Counted from the first letter of the stretch, positions 42,053 through 51,367 are shown. The stretch is DNA of 64,000 nt from an uncultured Alphaproteobacteria bacterium (GCA_934232895.1 CAKQGH010000001.1:80401-144400); one strand, 5' to 3'. Notes: generated from the sequence alone by a model not told the origin. Made by a program: numbers and translations.

Positions 42053-42967
42053 TTATTTTTGATACATTCGGTTTATCATTTCGTCGGCCACACTGCCCGG
42101 GATGGGATTTTTAGCCCATGGGCTGCTGTATGTGGTTTTCTGGAAAAATGCGTCCGATGTATATTTATCAAATAATTTTTTGCTGTACGGTTCATTCGCA
42201 ATTGACCACCACAACGCGTGTGTTGGGGCCTGGTCAATATGGGGCATTGCATCAAAATACTTTTTTGCAATTGGATCATTTTCAACCAATGCCTTGAACA
42301 TCAATTGATGCATAAAATAATCAAACTCGCGTGGTTCATGCGTCCAGAAATCCAAAATCATTTGGCGCCACGCGGCCAGCAAATATGACCCACGACGCGC
42401 ACGAATGAAACAGTTTTGAATAAAACTGTACGCACTGCCCACCATATTTCCCGCCATATAGACAAAGAAATCCTGGTCTATGATGTTTTTTGGAACGGAC
42501 GCGGTTGCAAACGCGGTTGAATCCAACCAAATGCCGCCATGTTCATACAACAATTCCACCCGGCAAATATCGGCAAAGTGCGCATGCTTGATTTTACCGG
42601 CACGACGTTTTGCAACAATTTCCGGGGGCAATGTAATATAATCCCAAATTGTGTTTTCATCTAACACAACCAATTCTTGTTTGCAATTTGCACGAATACT
42701 GCGGAAACATGCCTTGACCAATTCTGGCGCTTTGTCTTCGCCCTGTAACCACAATGTCCAAATTTTTTCGTTTTTGTCATCGTGAACAGTTTTTGTTTCA
42801 GGCACCACACCCGGCGCCGCAACATACCGACGCATATATTTTGGTATTGCAATTTGCGCAACATTACAACGATGGTCGCGACGCCGATCGCGCGACCACC
42901 ACAGCGGATTTAATATATGTGCACGCACAACAATATTTGTCAGCGCCCAAGTTCTGGAAAGTTTCAT
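42053..42967 (-). CDS. GT32-like capsular polysaccharide transferase
   Basis: A 304-residue protein with the Gly_transf_sug/capsule signature KIWTLWLQGEDKAPELVKAC and AHFADICRVELLYEHGGIWLDS, in which the final D-S replaces the usual DxD. Such enzymes add sugars to capsule or LPS. It begins 17 bp after recA ends and has its own AAGGA site, so the three glycosyltransferases may share the recA transcript. Confidence 0.8.
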   Translation of the reverse strand: MKLSRTWALTNIVVRAHILNPLWWSRDRRRDHRCNVAQIAIPKYMRRYVAAPGVVPETKTVHDDKNEKIWTLWLQGEDKAPELVKACFRSIRANCKQELVVLDENTIWDYITLPPEIVAKRRAGKIKHAHFADICRVELLYEHGGIWLDSTAFATASVPKNIIDQDFFVYMAGNMVGSAYSFIQNCFIRARRGSYLLAAWRQMILDFWTHEPREFDYFMHQLMFKALVENDPIAKKYFDAMPHIDQAPTHALWWSIANEPYSKKLFDKYTSDAFFQKTTYSSPWAKNPIPGSVADEMINRMYQK

Positions 42968-42984
42968 ACATTTTCCTTGTGTTT

Positions 42985-44067
42985 TTATTCATCAATTGTT
43001 GGCAACGCATCATCGTCGTCATCGACAGGTCCCGTTGTCATTTCTTCGGCAATGCCGGACGCACGCGCCATAATTTTATCCAACAATTCTTGCTGCACAT
43101 CCGCATGATCTTTCAACCACTGGCGGGCATTCGCCTCGCCCTGGCCCATACGTTCGTTGTTGTATGAATAGAAACTGCCCGCCTTTTCAATCAGGTCGTA
43201 TTTCACACCCATATCCAAGATTTCGCTGATGCGCGAAATTCCTTCGCCATACATAATTTTGAAATCAACCGTGCGGAACGGTGGCGCAACCTTGTTTTTC
43301 ACAACCTTGACGCGGGTTTCATTACCGATAACATTTTCTTTATCTTTGATTTGCCCCGTGCGGCGAATATCCAAACGGACCGACGCATAGAACTTTAACG
43401 CATTACCGCCCGATGTTGTTTCCGGATTACCGAACATAACACCAATTTTCATACGAATCTGGTTGATGAATATCAGCAATGTGTTGCTGCGCGAAACCGA
43501 ACCCGCTAATTTTTTCAAACTCTGTGACATCAGGCGCGCGGTCGTGCCAACAAATGAATCACCAATATTACCCTCTAATTCTGCCTTGGGCACCAATGCC
43601 GCGACCGAGTCGATTACAACAACATCAACCGCACCAGATTTAATCAATGTGTCGGCGATTTCCAACGCCTGTTCACCGGAATCCGGCTGGGATATAATCA
43701 GGTTTGCAACATCAACACCCAACTTTTTCGCATAGGACGGATCCAATGCATTTTCGGCATCAATGTATGCGCATGTGCCGCCTTTCTTTTGCGCCTCGGC
43801 CACGGCGTGCAATGCCAGTGTTGTTTTACCAGAACTTTCCGGCCCATAAATTTCAACAATGCGCCCACGCGGATACCCGCCAATTCCCAATGCGATATCC
43901 AACCCCAATGAACCGGACGAAATCGCCTCGATATTCTGTTGGGAACCGTCGCCCATTTTCATGATGGCTTCTTTGCCAAACTGTTTCTGAATTTGTGCCA
44001 ACGCAGATTCCAATGCCGGATTTTTTGCCGGCGCGGCGGCATCTTTTGCAACTTCTTTCTTTGCCAT
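42985..44067 (-). CDS. recA: Recombinase RecA
   Basis: A 360-residue recombinase. Walker A GPESSGKT is at 75-82, the DNA-binding loop [17 protein letters not shown] follows, and the tail is acidic ([13 protein letters not shown]). AAAAGGGG precedes the ATG. No GTTC-N7-GTTC alphaproteobacterial LexA box is seen in the 90 bp upstream, so SOS control is not evident. Downstream genes are glycosyltransferases, an unusual neighbourhood. Confidence 0.97.
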   Translation of the reverse strand: MAKKEVAKDAAAPAKNPALESALAQIQKQFGKEAIMKMGDGSQQNIEAISSGSLGLDIALGIGGYPRGRIVEIYGPESSGKTTLALHAVAEAQKKGGTCAYIDAENALDPSYAKKLGVDVANLIISQPDSGEQALEIADTLIKSGAVDVVVIDSVAALVPKAELEGNIGDSFVGTTARLMSQSLKKLAGSVSRSNTLLIFINQIRMKIGVMFGNPETTSGGNALKFYASVRLDIRRTGQIKDKENVIGNETRVKVVKNKVAPPFRTVDFKIMYGEGISRISEILDMGVKYDLIEKAGSFYSYNNERMGQGEANARQWLKDHADVQQELLDKIMARASGIAEEMTTGPVDDDDDALPTIDE

Positions 44068-44154
44068 AAATTTCCCCTTTTTCTTATACTGAAATCATAC
44101 ACGGAATTACGCGCGCACGCAACGAAAATAATAGGAAGAAAAATATGACAAAAA

Positions 44155-45339
44155 TTACTTTTTGGCGACCAGCACCAATGCCGAAGTCGTGCCGATTACC
44201 GCCGTCACAACCCACACGGCCGATGTTCCACCAAATATTGTAATGCACGCCGCACCCAACATTGGCGCAATAACATTGGGCAAATTCACACTGGTGCGAA
44301 ACACGCCATAGAATCGCGTTTGCTCGGATTTTTTCGTATTATCAAAGAACAACAAATCATGCACCGATTCCATCAATGCGCCCGAAATTTGCCATGCAAC
44401 AAATATCACCAACAACGGATACCCCGTCACAAATGTTGCCAGTACCGACAACCCCGCAAACGACAACAACCCCGACAGCAACCAAATTTTTTTGCCAAAA
44501 CGCCGCACCAGGCGGGCCATGGCCTCGGACAATAATAAATACGGAACGATTCCCAATGTTAAAACCCACCCCAGCGCATCATTTGAAAAACCGTTTTCAA
44601 TCACCACAATTGGCACATACAAATACCGCATTGCACGCAATGAATAATAACCAAAATTCACAATGTATGCGCGGGTCATACCGGGCTTTTTGAAAAATGC
44701 CACCGCATTGCGCCACAACACGCGCGCCGTGCGACGCGGGCTGACCGGCTTTATTTGTTTATCTTGCTGGACAATTTTGAAATATTTGAAAAACATCCAC
44801 CCGGCCAAATATATCACAGCCGATGCAAAGAACGCCGCGCGATGATCCGCCGCATCAGAAATAGCAACCGCAATCATCGGTGCAAAAAACGCGCCAATGT
44901 TTAACCACAAATGATACCGCGAATTCAACCGCGCCATACCAATGCCGCGCGAAAAATCCGACATAAACAGTGGTATCAACATTGTTGTCAATGTAATCGC
45001 AATGCCGGTTGTATAGTCCAGAATAATAAATGTGCTGGGGCGGATAGAAAAACTCATCATCGCATAGCACACCGCCAACATCAGCATTGAAAAATAAAAC
45101 ACACGAACCTTGGAAAATTGGCGAAACAGTTCGTTGGCAAACAGCCCCACAATCATACAAAACGCCGCATACAGTGCAACATACAGACCAACAATCGCCG
45201 ACGATTGAAATATTTCCAATATAACCAATGAATATACGGCATTATAAATACCATCGGCAAACCCGGTAAACAACCCCAGGTTTGCGAATGAAAAACCGCT
45301 GACGGAATTTCTGACTGATAAATATTTATCCTTGGCCAT
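44155..45339 (-). CDS. MFS transporter
   Basis: A 394-residue membrane protein with 12 predicted helices and MFS half-repeats (GLFTGFADGIYNAVYSL; AMARLVRRFGKKIW). No substrate motif was recognised. It lies between secB and recA on the same strand. No Shine-Dalgarno is present. TAAAAT (45354-45349) with TTGAAG 16 nt upstream ends 9 nt before the ATG, so a leaderless message is likely. Confidence 0.8.
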   Translation of the reverse strand: MAKDKYLSVRNSVSGFSFANLGLFTGFADGIYNAVYSLVILEIFQSSAIVGLYVALYAAFCMIVGLFANELFRQFSKVRVFYFSMLMLAVCYAMMSFSIRPSTFIILDYTTGIAITLTTMLIPLFMSDFSRGIGMARLNSRYHLWLNIGAFFAPMIAVAISDAADHRAAFFASAVIYLAGWMFFKYFKIVQQDKQIKPVSPRRTARVLWRNAVAFFKKPGMTRAYIVNFGYYSLRAMRYLYVPIVVIENGFSNDALGWVLTLGIVPYLLLSEAMARLVRRFGKKIWLLSGLLSFAGLSVLATFVTGYPLLVIFVAWQISGALMESVHDLLFFDNTKKSEQTRFYGVFRTSVNLPNVIAPMLGAACITIFGGTSAVWVVTAVIGTTSALVLVAKK

Positions 45340-45380
45340 GGTGGGTAAATTTTATCATAAAAATATAAAACTTCAAAAAA

Positions 45381-45405
45381 CAAAAAGCGCCCCGACCGGG
45401 GCGCC
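45381..45405 (-). terminator. secB terminator
   Basis: GCGCCCC / GGGGCGC with a GACC loop, followed on the minus strand by TTTTTGTTTTTTG. It ends secB before the MFS promoter. Confidence 0.85.
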
Positions 45406-45428
45406 ACGGAAAGAAAAAATAAATTTCT

Positions 45429-45869
45429 TTATTTTGCGTTTGCAGCCGCATTTTGCTTTTGTTCATACAATTGCGCAAAATCAACCGGCTGCATCGCGAA
45501 TGTTGGGAACCCAGATTCCGATGTCAAACGAACAATCAGACTGCGTACCGCCGGGAACAACAGTGTCGGAACATCAATCAACAATGTACGTTTTTTCGCC
45601 TCGTCATCTTTTTCTTCTTCCATTTGAACCAGACCAGAATATGTCGATTCAATCAAGAATATTGATTTATCGCCGGCCTCCAATTTCGAATGAACCTTGG
45701 TCACCAGGTCAACCATAAACAGGTTGTTTTCCGCGCCCTTGATTTGAATATCAATATTGATTTCCAATTTGGCCTGGCCATTGTCCTGTTTGAAGAACAA
45801 TTCCGGAACATTTGGGCTTTCGAATGAAATATCTTTCAAAAACTGTGAAATAATCTTAAATTTTGCCAT
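45429..45869 (-). CDS. secB: Protein-export chaperone SecB
   Basis: A 146-residue tetrameric chaperone that holds preproteins unfolded for SecA. Family landmarks: KDISFESPNVPELF, NLFMVDLVTKVH, ESTYSGLVQ and the conserved ending of the core, LLFPAVRSLIVRLTSESGFP followed by DFAQLY. AGGAG precedes the ATG. Divergent from mltA, the usual alphaproteobacterial neighbourhood. Confidence 0.95.
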   Translation of the reverse strand: MAKFKIISQFLKDISFESPNVPELFFKQDNGQAKLEINIDIQIKGAENNLFMVDLVTKVHSKLEAGDKSIFLIESTYSGLVQMEEEKDDEAKKRTLLIDVPTLLFPAVRSLIVRLTSESGFPTFAMQPVDFAQLYEQKQNAAANAK

Positions 45870-45981
45870 TGTGTTTTACTCCTGTTGTACGCTGGGGGTA
45901 AAACCCATCTGGACTTAGCCCCACCTTTTATGATAATATAGCATCATAAATTGATTTTACAAGTGGGGGGATGTATAAAAA

Positions 45982-47085
45982 ATGGCCGAAACGATTATTT
46001 CGAAAATGGTACGGGCTTTTGCGGTTATTTGCGGCGTTGTCGCATTGGCGGCGTGCGACCTGTCGGCGCCAACACACAGTGGCGATAATGCGGTTGTGCC
46101 AAACAATCTGCGGCGCGTGGGGTATGATGCCCTGCCCGGGTGGCACGATGACGATGTGCGCTATGCATTACAGGCGTTTCGTAATTCATGTCGGGCCAAA
46201 ATTCAATATACTGGCCGCGTAATTCCAGATCGCGAATTATTTGCCGAAAAGTGTCGTATGTTGCCATCGGCATCGGCCGACACGGCGACCGTACGCGCGT
46301 GGTTTGAATCTAATTTCCAACCATACAAGGTATATAATGACAACGGGACCGACCGCGGAACATATACCGGATATTATTCCCCGGTAATACCGGCATGCCG
46401 CACAAAAACGGCGCAATGCAACGAACCATTGATGGGCGTTCCAACCGATGGCCGCGCGTACAAGGGCGTTGCGAAAAAAGACATTGTTGAAAAGCAAATT
46501 GGTCGTGTTTTGTATTGGGCAAACATTGTTGATGTTCAAAATATTCAAATCCAGGGCAGTGGTATGTTAAAACTGGACGACGGCACAAATGTTAAATTGA
46601 ACTTTGCCGCCGTAAACGATATGCCATTCAAATCAATTGGCGAAGAATTGCGTCGCCGTGGCATTCGTCCCGATGGCGGATATTCGGCCGATGCGGTGTG
46701 GACATATCTGAAACGCAACCCGGATTTGGCGCGCGATGTAATATACAAAAACCCACGATATGTATATTTCTATGAATCAACCCCACCGGATGTAATTGGC
46801 AAACTTGGTACGCCATTGTCTAAAATTCGTTCGGTCGCCATGGACGACAGCATATACACCCTGGGGATGCCGGTGTATATCAGCACGAACCTGTCCGATG
46901 GTCGCCGTTTCCGCCGCCTGATGATTGCCCAAGACACCGGCAGTGCAATTCGCGGTTGGATTCGCGCAGACATATTCTTTGGCAAGGGGGACGAAGCATA
47001 CAAATATGCACACGGCCAACATGCCCAGGGCGAAATGTTCATCTTGATGCCCAAGGAATACACCTATGTCAAACCAACCAGATAA
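45982..47085 (+). CDS. mltA: Membrane-bound lytic transglycosylase A (MltA)
   Basis: A 367-residue lipoprotein with lipobox LAAC at C25. The MltA domain (TGYYSPVIPACRTK to the VYFYESTPP region) is followed by the 3D domain with QDTGSAIRGWIRADIFFGKG, which carries the catalytic aspartates. It cleaves glycan strands, leaving 1,6-anhydroMurNAc. GGGGGG lies 11 nt before the ATG; an internal Met nine codons on would also leave a good lipoprotein signal. Overlaps the next gene by 20 nt. Confidence 0.93.
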   Translation: MAETIISKMVRAFAVICGVVALAACDLSAPTHSGDNAVVPNNLRRVGYDALPGWHDDDVRYALQAFRNSCRAKIQYTGRVIPDRELFAEKCRMLPSASADTATVRAWFESNFQPYKVYNDNGTDRGTYTGYYSPVIPACRTKTAQCNEPLMGVPTDGRAYKGVAKKDIVEKQIGRVLYWANIVDVQNIQIQGSGMLKLDDGTNVKLNFAAVNDMPFKSIGEELRRRGIRPDGGYSADAVWTYLKRNPDLARDVIYKNPRYVYFYESTPPDVIGKLGTPLSKIRSVAMDDSIYTLGMPVYISTNLSDGRRFRRLMIAQDTGSAIRGWIRADIFFGKGDEAYKYAHGQHAQGEMFILMPKEYTYVKPTR

Positions 47086-47395
47086 ATTTTCACACCGCGT
47101 TGCGCGCCCGATGACATTGGCGGGCGCAATCGGCGGTCTGTTTCGCCATTTTGGCGGACGCGCGTCCGATGCCGATTTGGCAATGCGGTGGCGTGAAATT
47201 ATGGGCACCGAAATTGCCGACATTGCGACACTGGTCGCGGTAAAAAAAATGCGTGATGGTCGATACAATGTCACCATTCGCCCGGCAAACCCGGCCATGA
47301 CATTACAATTGTCATACATGCAAAATGAAATCACGACAAAATTAAATAATTATTTTGGACGCGACGCCGTTGGAAAAATCAGTTTCAGAAAATAA
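47066..47395 (+). CDS. DciA-like (DUF721) protein
   Basis: A 109-residue DUF721 protein: MRWREIMGTEIADIATLVAVKK, a KH-like core found in DciA, the ancestral loader of the replicative helicase DnaB. The C-terminal half (NVTIRPANPAMTLQLSYMQ) fits the family. It begins inside the end of mltA. A strong terminator follows. Confidence 0.75.
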   Translation: MSNQPDKFSHRVARPMTLAGAIGGLFRHFGGRASDADLAMRWREIMGTEIADIATLVAVKKMRDGRYNVTIRPANPAMTLQLSYMQNEITTKLNNYFGRDAVGKISFRK

Positions 47396-47424
47396 AAAAC
47401 ACCGGTAAACACCGGTGTTTTTTA
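47394..47424. terminator. dciA-like / 47429 bidirectional terminator
   Basis: ACACCGGT-AAAC-ACCGGTGT between A- and T-runs. Confidence 0.85.
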
Positions 47425-47428
47425 TTTA

Positions 47429-47716
47429 TTATTTCCCATTACAACTGTGACGCTGCCACCATATTGCCAATGCCGGAACCAAGAAAAACAAAATTCCCAA
47501 CATTTGCCACAGTGCAATTCCGCTGACCACGGAAAAGAACATCATCATTGGCGATATTCCCGTCAACACGACCAATGCAAACAGGAAATACGGCACGAAC
47601 AACGCCAATGTCCCAACAATTAAACCTAAAATAACATTTATGAAAAATGCCCGAAACAACGCGCGCTGTTTGAATAACATTTTTGCATCCAATGCATCAT
47701 AAAAATCTGCTTTCAT
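47429..47716 (-). CDS. Small membrane protein (95 aa)
   Basis: Not recognised. Two or three hydrophobic segments (about 23-52 and 58-87) follow an amphipathic N-terminus (MKADFYDALDAKMLFKQRALF), and the end is WWQRHSCNGK. AAGGAG is present upstream (AAGGAGAACAAAA before ATG). It may be an inner-membrane helper; it shares no obvious operon with ruvC, which lies 46 bp upstream and ends before it. Confidence 0.55.
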   Translation of the reverse strand: MKADFYDALDAKMLFKQRALFRAFFINVILGLIVGTLALFVPYFLFALVVLTGISPMMMFFSVVSGIALWQMLGILFFLVPALAIWWQRHSCNGK

Positions 47717-47761
47717 TTTTGTTCTCCTTGATATGAAAATTGTACCATATTATTTAGTAAT

Positions 47762-48241
47762 TCAAAAACTGAATCTTGTCATATTTGCATGCGCCAACGC
47801 CATGGCAATCGCATCACTTTCGTCGGGCGATTTTGGATTTGCCGCCGGCAACAATATGCGCACCATTTTATAAATTTGGTCTTTGTCCGCATGCCCCGCC
47901 GATGTCAGTGCCTTTTTTATTTTATTAGGTTCATATTCATAAATAGGTATATTCCGACTGGCCACAGCAACCATCGCGGCCGCACGCGCATGCCCCAGCA
48001 TCAATGTCGTGCGCGGGTTTTGGTTTACAAATGTAATTTCAATACTGCATTCGTCGGGTGAAAATTTATCACACAATTCCGCAACACCATTAAATATATT
48101 TGCCAATCGCGTTGGAAATGCATCGCGCGATGGTGGTAAAATTACACCACTGGCAATATATTTCCGTGTCGAACCGTTTGTATCAATTATTGCCCACCCG
48201 GTATGCAACAATCCCGGATCAATTCCAATAATTCTGGACAT
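47762..48241 (-). CDS. ruvC: Holliday junction resolvase RuvC
   Basis: A 159-residue endonuclease. Acidic active-site residues are seen in GIDPG (first Asp), SIEITF (Glu) and SPDESDAIAMA (the paired Asp residues). The ATG at 48241 is used because AAGGA is 6 nt upstream; an ATG two codons earlier would sit on the ribosome site. It overlaps the end of the preceding secreted-protein gene by 23 nt. ruvA lies at 51418 on the other strand and ruvB is not in the window. Confidence 0.93.
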   Translation of the reverse strand: MSRIIGIDPGLLHTGWAIIDTNGSTRKYIASGVILPPSRDAFPTRLANIFNGVAELCDKFSPDECSIEITFVNQNPRTTLMLGHARAAAMVAVASRNIPIYEYEPNKIKKALTSAGHADKDQIYKMVRILLPAANPKSPDESDAIAMALAHANMTRFSF

Positions 48242-48902
48242 AATCATTCCTTGGCTTTTTCAATTGCGCCCCATAATATCCATTTGACATTTTATATATG
48301 TACCAATTAGATTCATCACAATACAAACGCAAATCGCGCGGCAGATATTTTACGGATTTATTTATATCGCATTGCAACGATGCCCCGCCCGATTTGCAGT
48401 CAATATTGGCACCAATGCGCGACGCGCAATATGTATCAAATATATAATTGGATAAACTGGTGCGAAATACGCTCTGCAAATTTGACTTCTTTTCCGATGC
48501 AAAGATGGCATAAATTTTGCCGTTGTTTGCCATTGCCTCGTCATCCAATGATTTTACACGGTCCTTGAATATTTCGTATGAAACACTTGCGCAATTATCA
48601 TCATACGTGGTCCCTAACAAATTATATTCCCCAATATATTTACTGCACATTATTCCCAGTTCCATCGCAGATATAAATATCACATTACTTTTTTTATCAA
48701 AATACCCCTTGTCTATAATAAAGTGCAAGAATTTATCTGTATCAGCAGAATCCATGAATATTTTTTGCAATTGTGGCGCAATTGTTTTATATGGAAACTG
48801 TAATTTTGTCGACATGTCCAAAATTCCATACGATACAACACCAGCGTCCGCCCCAGATGACGCAATAAACATAAATAAAAATGCAAAAAAATACCGTATC
48901 AT
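48219..48902 (-). CDS. Secreted hypothetical protein, paralogue of the next gene
   Basis: A 227-residue protein with a signal peptide (MIRYFFAFLFMFIASSGADA). It shares with the 48899 product the stretches KSNVIFISAMELGIMCSKY (versus NNVISISAYNLVMACHEF) and YLPRDLRLYC then NGYYGAQL (versus YLLRDLDLMC and KIYGAYL), with matching cysteines. The two are therefore a tandem duplication. Periplasmic or surface location is likely; function unknown. Confidence 0.65.
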   Translation of the reverse strand: MIRYFFAFLFMFIASSGADAGVVSYGILDMSTKLQFPYKTIAPQLQKIFMDSADTDKFLHFIIDKGYFDKKSNVIFISAMELGIMCSKYIGEYNLLGTTYDDNCASVSYEIFKDRVKSLDDEAMANNGKIYAIFASEKKSNLQSVFRTSLSNYIFDTYCASRIGANIDCKSGGASLQCDINKSVKYLPRDLRLYCDESNWYIYKMSNGYYGAQLKKPRNDYVQNYWN

Positions 48903-49570
48903 AATTTCCCCCAGGCAATGGTACGAGCCCCCAATCCAGGGTTCAAATATGCACCATATATCTTGGTTCGTTTGTTATACCCAATCAACCATTTTCTCTG
49001 GTTACACATCAAATCTAAATCACGTAATAAATATTGTGTGTGTTCTGTTTTTTTGCACATCAACCGCCGTTCAGGTTCGCATTGCACCTGTGCACCTGCA
49101 ACATCAACACAATATTTATTGGTAATATATCGCCCCAACTTATCAATAAATTCAGATCTAACACCATCAAAACTTTTCGCACGCACATATATATCAAATA
49201 TATCATGCGGGTCACCAACATTTGTTTGATTGCTGCGCATACGATTTAATGCATCGCCAATTACATTATATGTGGCCGATGCACATGCAACGGAATCGCC
49301 ACCAACAAATTCGTGGCATGCCATGACCAAATTATATGCCGATATGCTGATTACATTATTTTGTTCATCATAAAAACCGCGTTCTATTAAAAATTGTGTA
49401 AAACCATCATCGCGATTATCGAAACTGTATAATTTTGAAAACGGGGTTAAATCGTCGTACACCAAATCAACCGGTGTATACATATCCAATTTGTCCAAGA
49501 ATATATATTCGGCCCGGGCGATTGGCACCGCAAAAAACATTACCAACAAATATAATAATATTTTTTTCAC
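48899..49570 (-). CDS. Secreted hypothetical protein, paralogue of the previous gene
   Basis: A 223-residue protein with signal peptide MKKILLYLLVMFFAVPIARA when started at the GTG at 49570, which has AGGA 9 nt upstream. An upstream ATG would spoil the signal. Cysteine positions and the C-terminal YLLRDLDLMCNQRKWLIGY block match its neighbour. It overlaps the upstream gene by 4 nt and the downstream gene by 4 nt, so three secreted proteins and ruvC form one coupled operon. Confidence 0.65.
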   Translation of the reverse strand: MKKILLYLLVMFFAVPIARAEYIFLDKLDMYTPVDLVYDDLTPFSKLYSFDNRDDGFTQFLIERGFYDEQNNVISISAYNLVMACHEFVGGDSVACASATYNVIGDALNRMRSNQTNVGDPHDIFDIYVRAKSFDGVRSEFIDKLGRYITNKYCVDVAGAQVQCEPERRLMCKKTEHTQYLLRDLDLMCNQRKWLIGYNKRTKIYGAYLNPGLGARTIAWGKL

Positions 49571-50520
49571 TTTAATGATTCCTGGCATGCATCCGATACT
49601 TCAATTATTTCACGCGCGGTTTTGATTTGAACCGCATTAAACACCGTTGACACCGCCGATGTCACCGTTGTTGCACCGGCCAATACATTCGACGCCGTGT
49701 TCAGGTTATCTGCCCGTGCGGCATCCCCGCTGCGTGTGGCGTCACTGTTTGCAACCGCCGATGTTATTGTGCCACTGACGCCGGCGCCCGCACCAATCGC
49801 ACTGGACACCGTTGCCCCACGCGCCAGGTCGTTTATTTTATCGACATTTACATTTGCATATTTGCCACATGCACTGATTATATTATCCGCACGCACCAAT
49901 TCATATTCGGTCGCACTGTTGTTCATGCGTGATTGCATTTTGACCGTGGCCAGTGTATTTACCGCCGCAACACAGTTCTGTATTTTATCCTTTAATTCCG
50001 CACTGGTCTGATTTTTACCTGCAATCACTGCGCCCGCTATGCTGGTCGCGGTACCGGCCGCCATCAGTCCGGTGCGTGCATTACCCAAATTTTTCGATTT
50101 TTCCACCGCCGCGACGCGTGCCATTTCCAATTCTGAAACCTTGGTTTCATTGGCCGGGGCCGCACCACCACCCTTTATTGCCGCCGCCAAATCGGACGCA
50201 CTGAATCCAATTTCTGAATATTCGCCATCAGATATAATTGATGCACCACTCTTGAATTTTTCCAACGCTGCATCAATATTTGCGATTTCTTGATCCGTAT
50301 TGTTTTTCATAATACCGGTTGCAACAGCACCCGCACCAACACCGGTGCCAACACCAGTTATGGCCGTATTTATACCCGCCATTTTTTTGATATTTTCAAA
50401 TTGTTCCGATATGCCGCCACATGCCGCACGCGCATTGTTCATGGCGGTGGTCAATTCATCATCCGCAGCATGCGCGCACAACGGCAACAACAAACCAAAT
50501 AGTACCAATATTTTTTTCAT
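49567..50520 (-). CDS. Secreted Ala/Gly-rich hypothetical protein
   Basis: A 317-residue protein with signal peptide MKKILVLFGLLLPLCAHAA. The mature part has long Ala/Gly/Thr-rich helices with glycine-zipper-like stretches (TGVGTGVGAGAVATGIM; VSSAIGAGAGVSGTITSAV; SNVLAGATTVTSAVSTVF) separated by polar helices, and five cysteines. Such repeats can insert in membranes or oligomerise. No family was recognised. First gene of the secreted-protein/ruvC operon. Confidence 0.65.
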   Translation of the reverse strand: MKKILVLFGLLLPLCAHAADDELTTAMNNARAACGGISEQFENIKKMAGINTAITGVGTGVGAGAVATGIMKNNTDQEIANIDAALEKFKSGASIISDGEYSEIGFSASDLAAAIKGGGAAPANETKVSELEMARVAAVEKSKNLGNARTGLMAAGTATSIAGAVIAGKNQTSAELKDKIQNCVAAVNTLATVKMQSRMNNSATEYELVRADNIISACGKYANVNVDKINDLARGATVSSAIGAGAGVSGTITSAVANSDATRSGDAARADNLNTASNVLAGATTVTSAVSTVFNAVQIKTAREIIEVSDACQESLK

Positions 50521-50581
50521 TCCGTCCCCACAAATATATCCATGTGATTATACCATAAAATGGCGCACCATCCAAACAAAA

Positions 50582-50646
50582 ACCGCCCATCTTGTTTTTG
50601 ATGGGGCGGCTATTTTGATAAGAAAACGGGGCATTGCCCCGTTTGT
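50582..50646 (-). terminator. Two tandem terminators after yebC
   Basis: ACGGGGC-ATT-GCCCCGT (50626-50642) is the nearer hairpin. CCGCCC-ATC / GAT-GGGGCGG (50583-50609) follows, with TTTTTG on the minus strand. The doubled arrangement strongly separates yebC from the operon below. Confidence 0.75.
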
Positions 50647-50650
50647 TTTA

Positions 50651-51367
50651 TTACGCTGCGGCGGTAAATACTTTCTGGACATCGTCATTGTCGTCCAGCG
50701 CATCCACCAATTTTTCCAGCTTTGCATACGCTTCGTCATCCAAATCAACCGGCATATTTGGAATCCATGTCAATTCGGCGTTATCTGGTTCACCCAGTGC
50801 ATCATTCAATGCCTTTTGCACGGTCATAAAATCATCTGGCTTGGTTGTGATGATGAAACCCTCGTCCGATGTTTCCAGGTTATCCGCGCCAGTATCCATG
50901 ATGATTTCCATCATTTCATCCTCGCTCTTGCCGATGGATGCCGGATACATAATTTGGCCTGCGCGTGTGAACATAAATACAACGCTGCCCTCTTCGCCCA
51001 TATTGCCGCCATTTTTCGCAAATATGTTACGAATTTCTGGCACCGTGCGACGTGGGTTATCGGTCAAAGCCTCTACAATCACAGGAACGGCGTTCGGGCC
51101 ATATCCTTCGTACCGCACGGCAACATAGTTTTCAGTATTGCTGCCCGACGCCTTGTCAATCGCGCGTTTGATGTTATCGTTCGGCATGGAATTCTTGCGT
51201 GCCTGTAATATCGCCAGGCGCAAACGCGGATTATTATCCGGATTCTTGTCGCCCAGTTTGGCCGCCATTGTTATTTCACGCGCCAGTTTTGTGAACAAAC
51301 CGCTGCGCGCGGCGTCCACGGCACCTTTTTTATGCTGAATATTGTGCCATTTGCTGTGTCCACTCAT
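50651..51367 (-). CDS. yebC: YebC/PmpR-family translation/transcription regulator
   Basis: A 238-residue TACO1/YebC protein with the signature MSGHSKWHNIQHKKGAVDAAR and RYEGYGPNAVPVIVEALTDNPRRT. Family members relieve ribosome stalling at proline-rich stretches and some act as DNA-binding regulators. It is divergent from ruvA; yebC and ruv genes are neighbours in many bacteria. Confidence 0.95.
   Translation of the reverse strand: MSGHSKWHNIQHKKGAVDAARSGLFTKLAREITMAAKLGDKNPDNNPRLRLAILQARKNSMPNDNIKRAIDKASGSNTENYVAVRYEGYGPNAVPVIVEALTDNPRRTVPEIRNIFAKNGGNMGEEGSVVFMFTRAGQIMYPASIGKSEDEMMEIIMDTGADNLETSDEGFIITTKPDDFMTVQKALNDALGEPDNAELTWIPNMPVDLDDEAYAKLEKLVDALDDNDDVQKVFTAAA

Noticed and set aside
44068..44154. 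LexA box for recA
   Set aside because: No GTTC-N7-GTTC or GAAC-N7-GAAC pair is found in the intergenic region.
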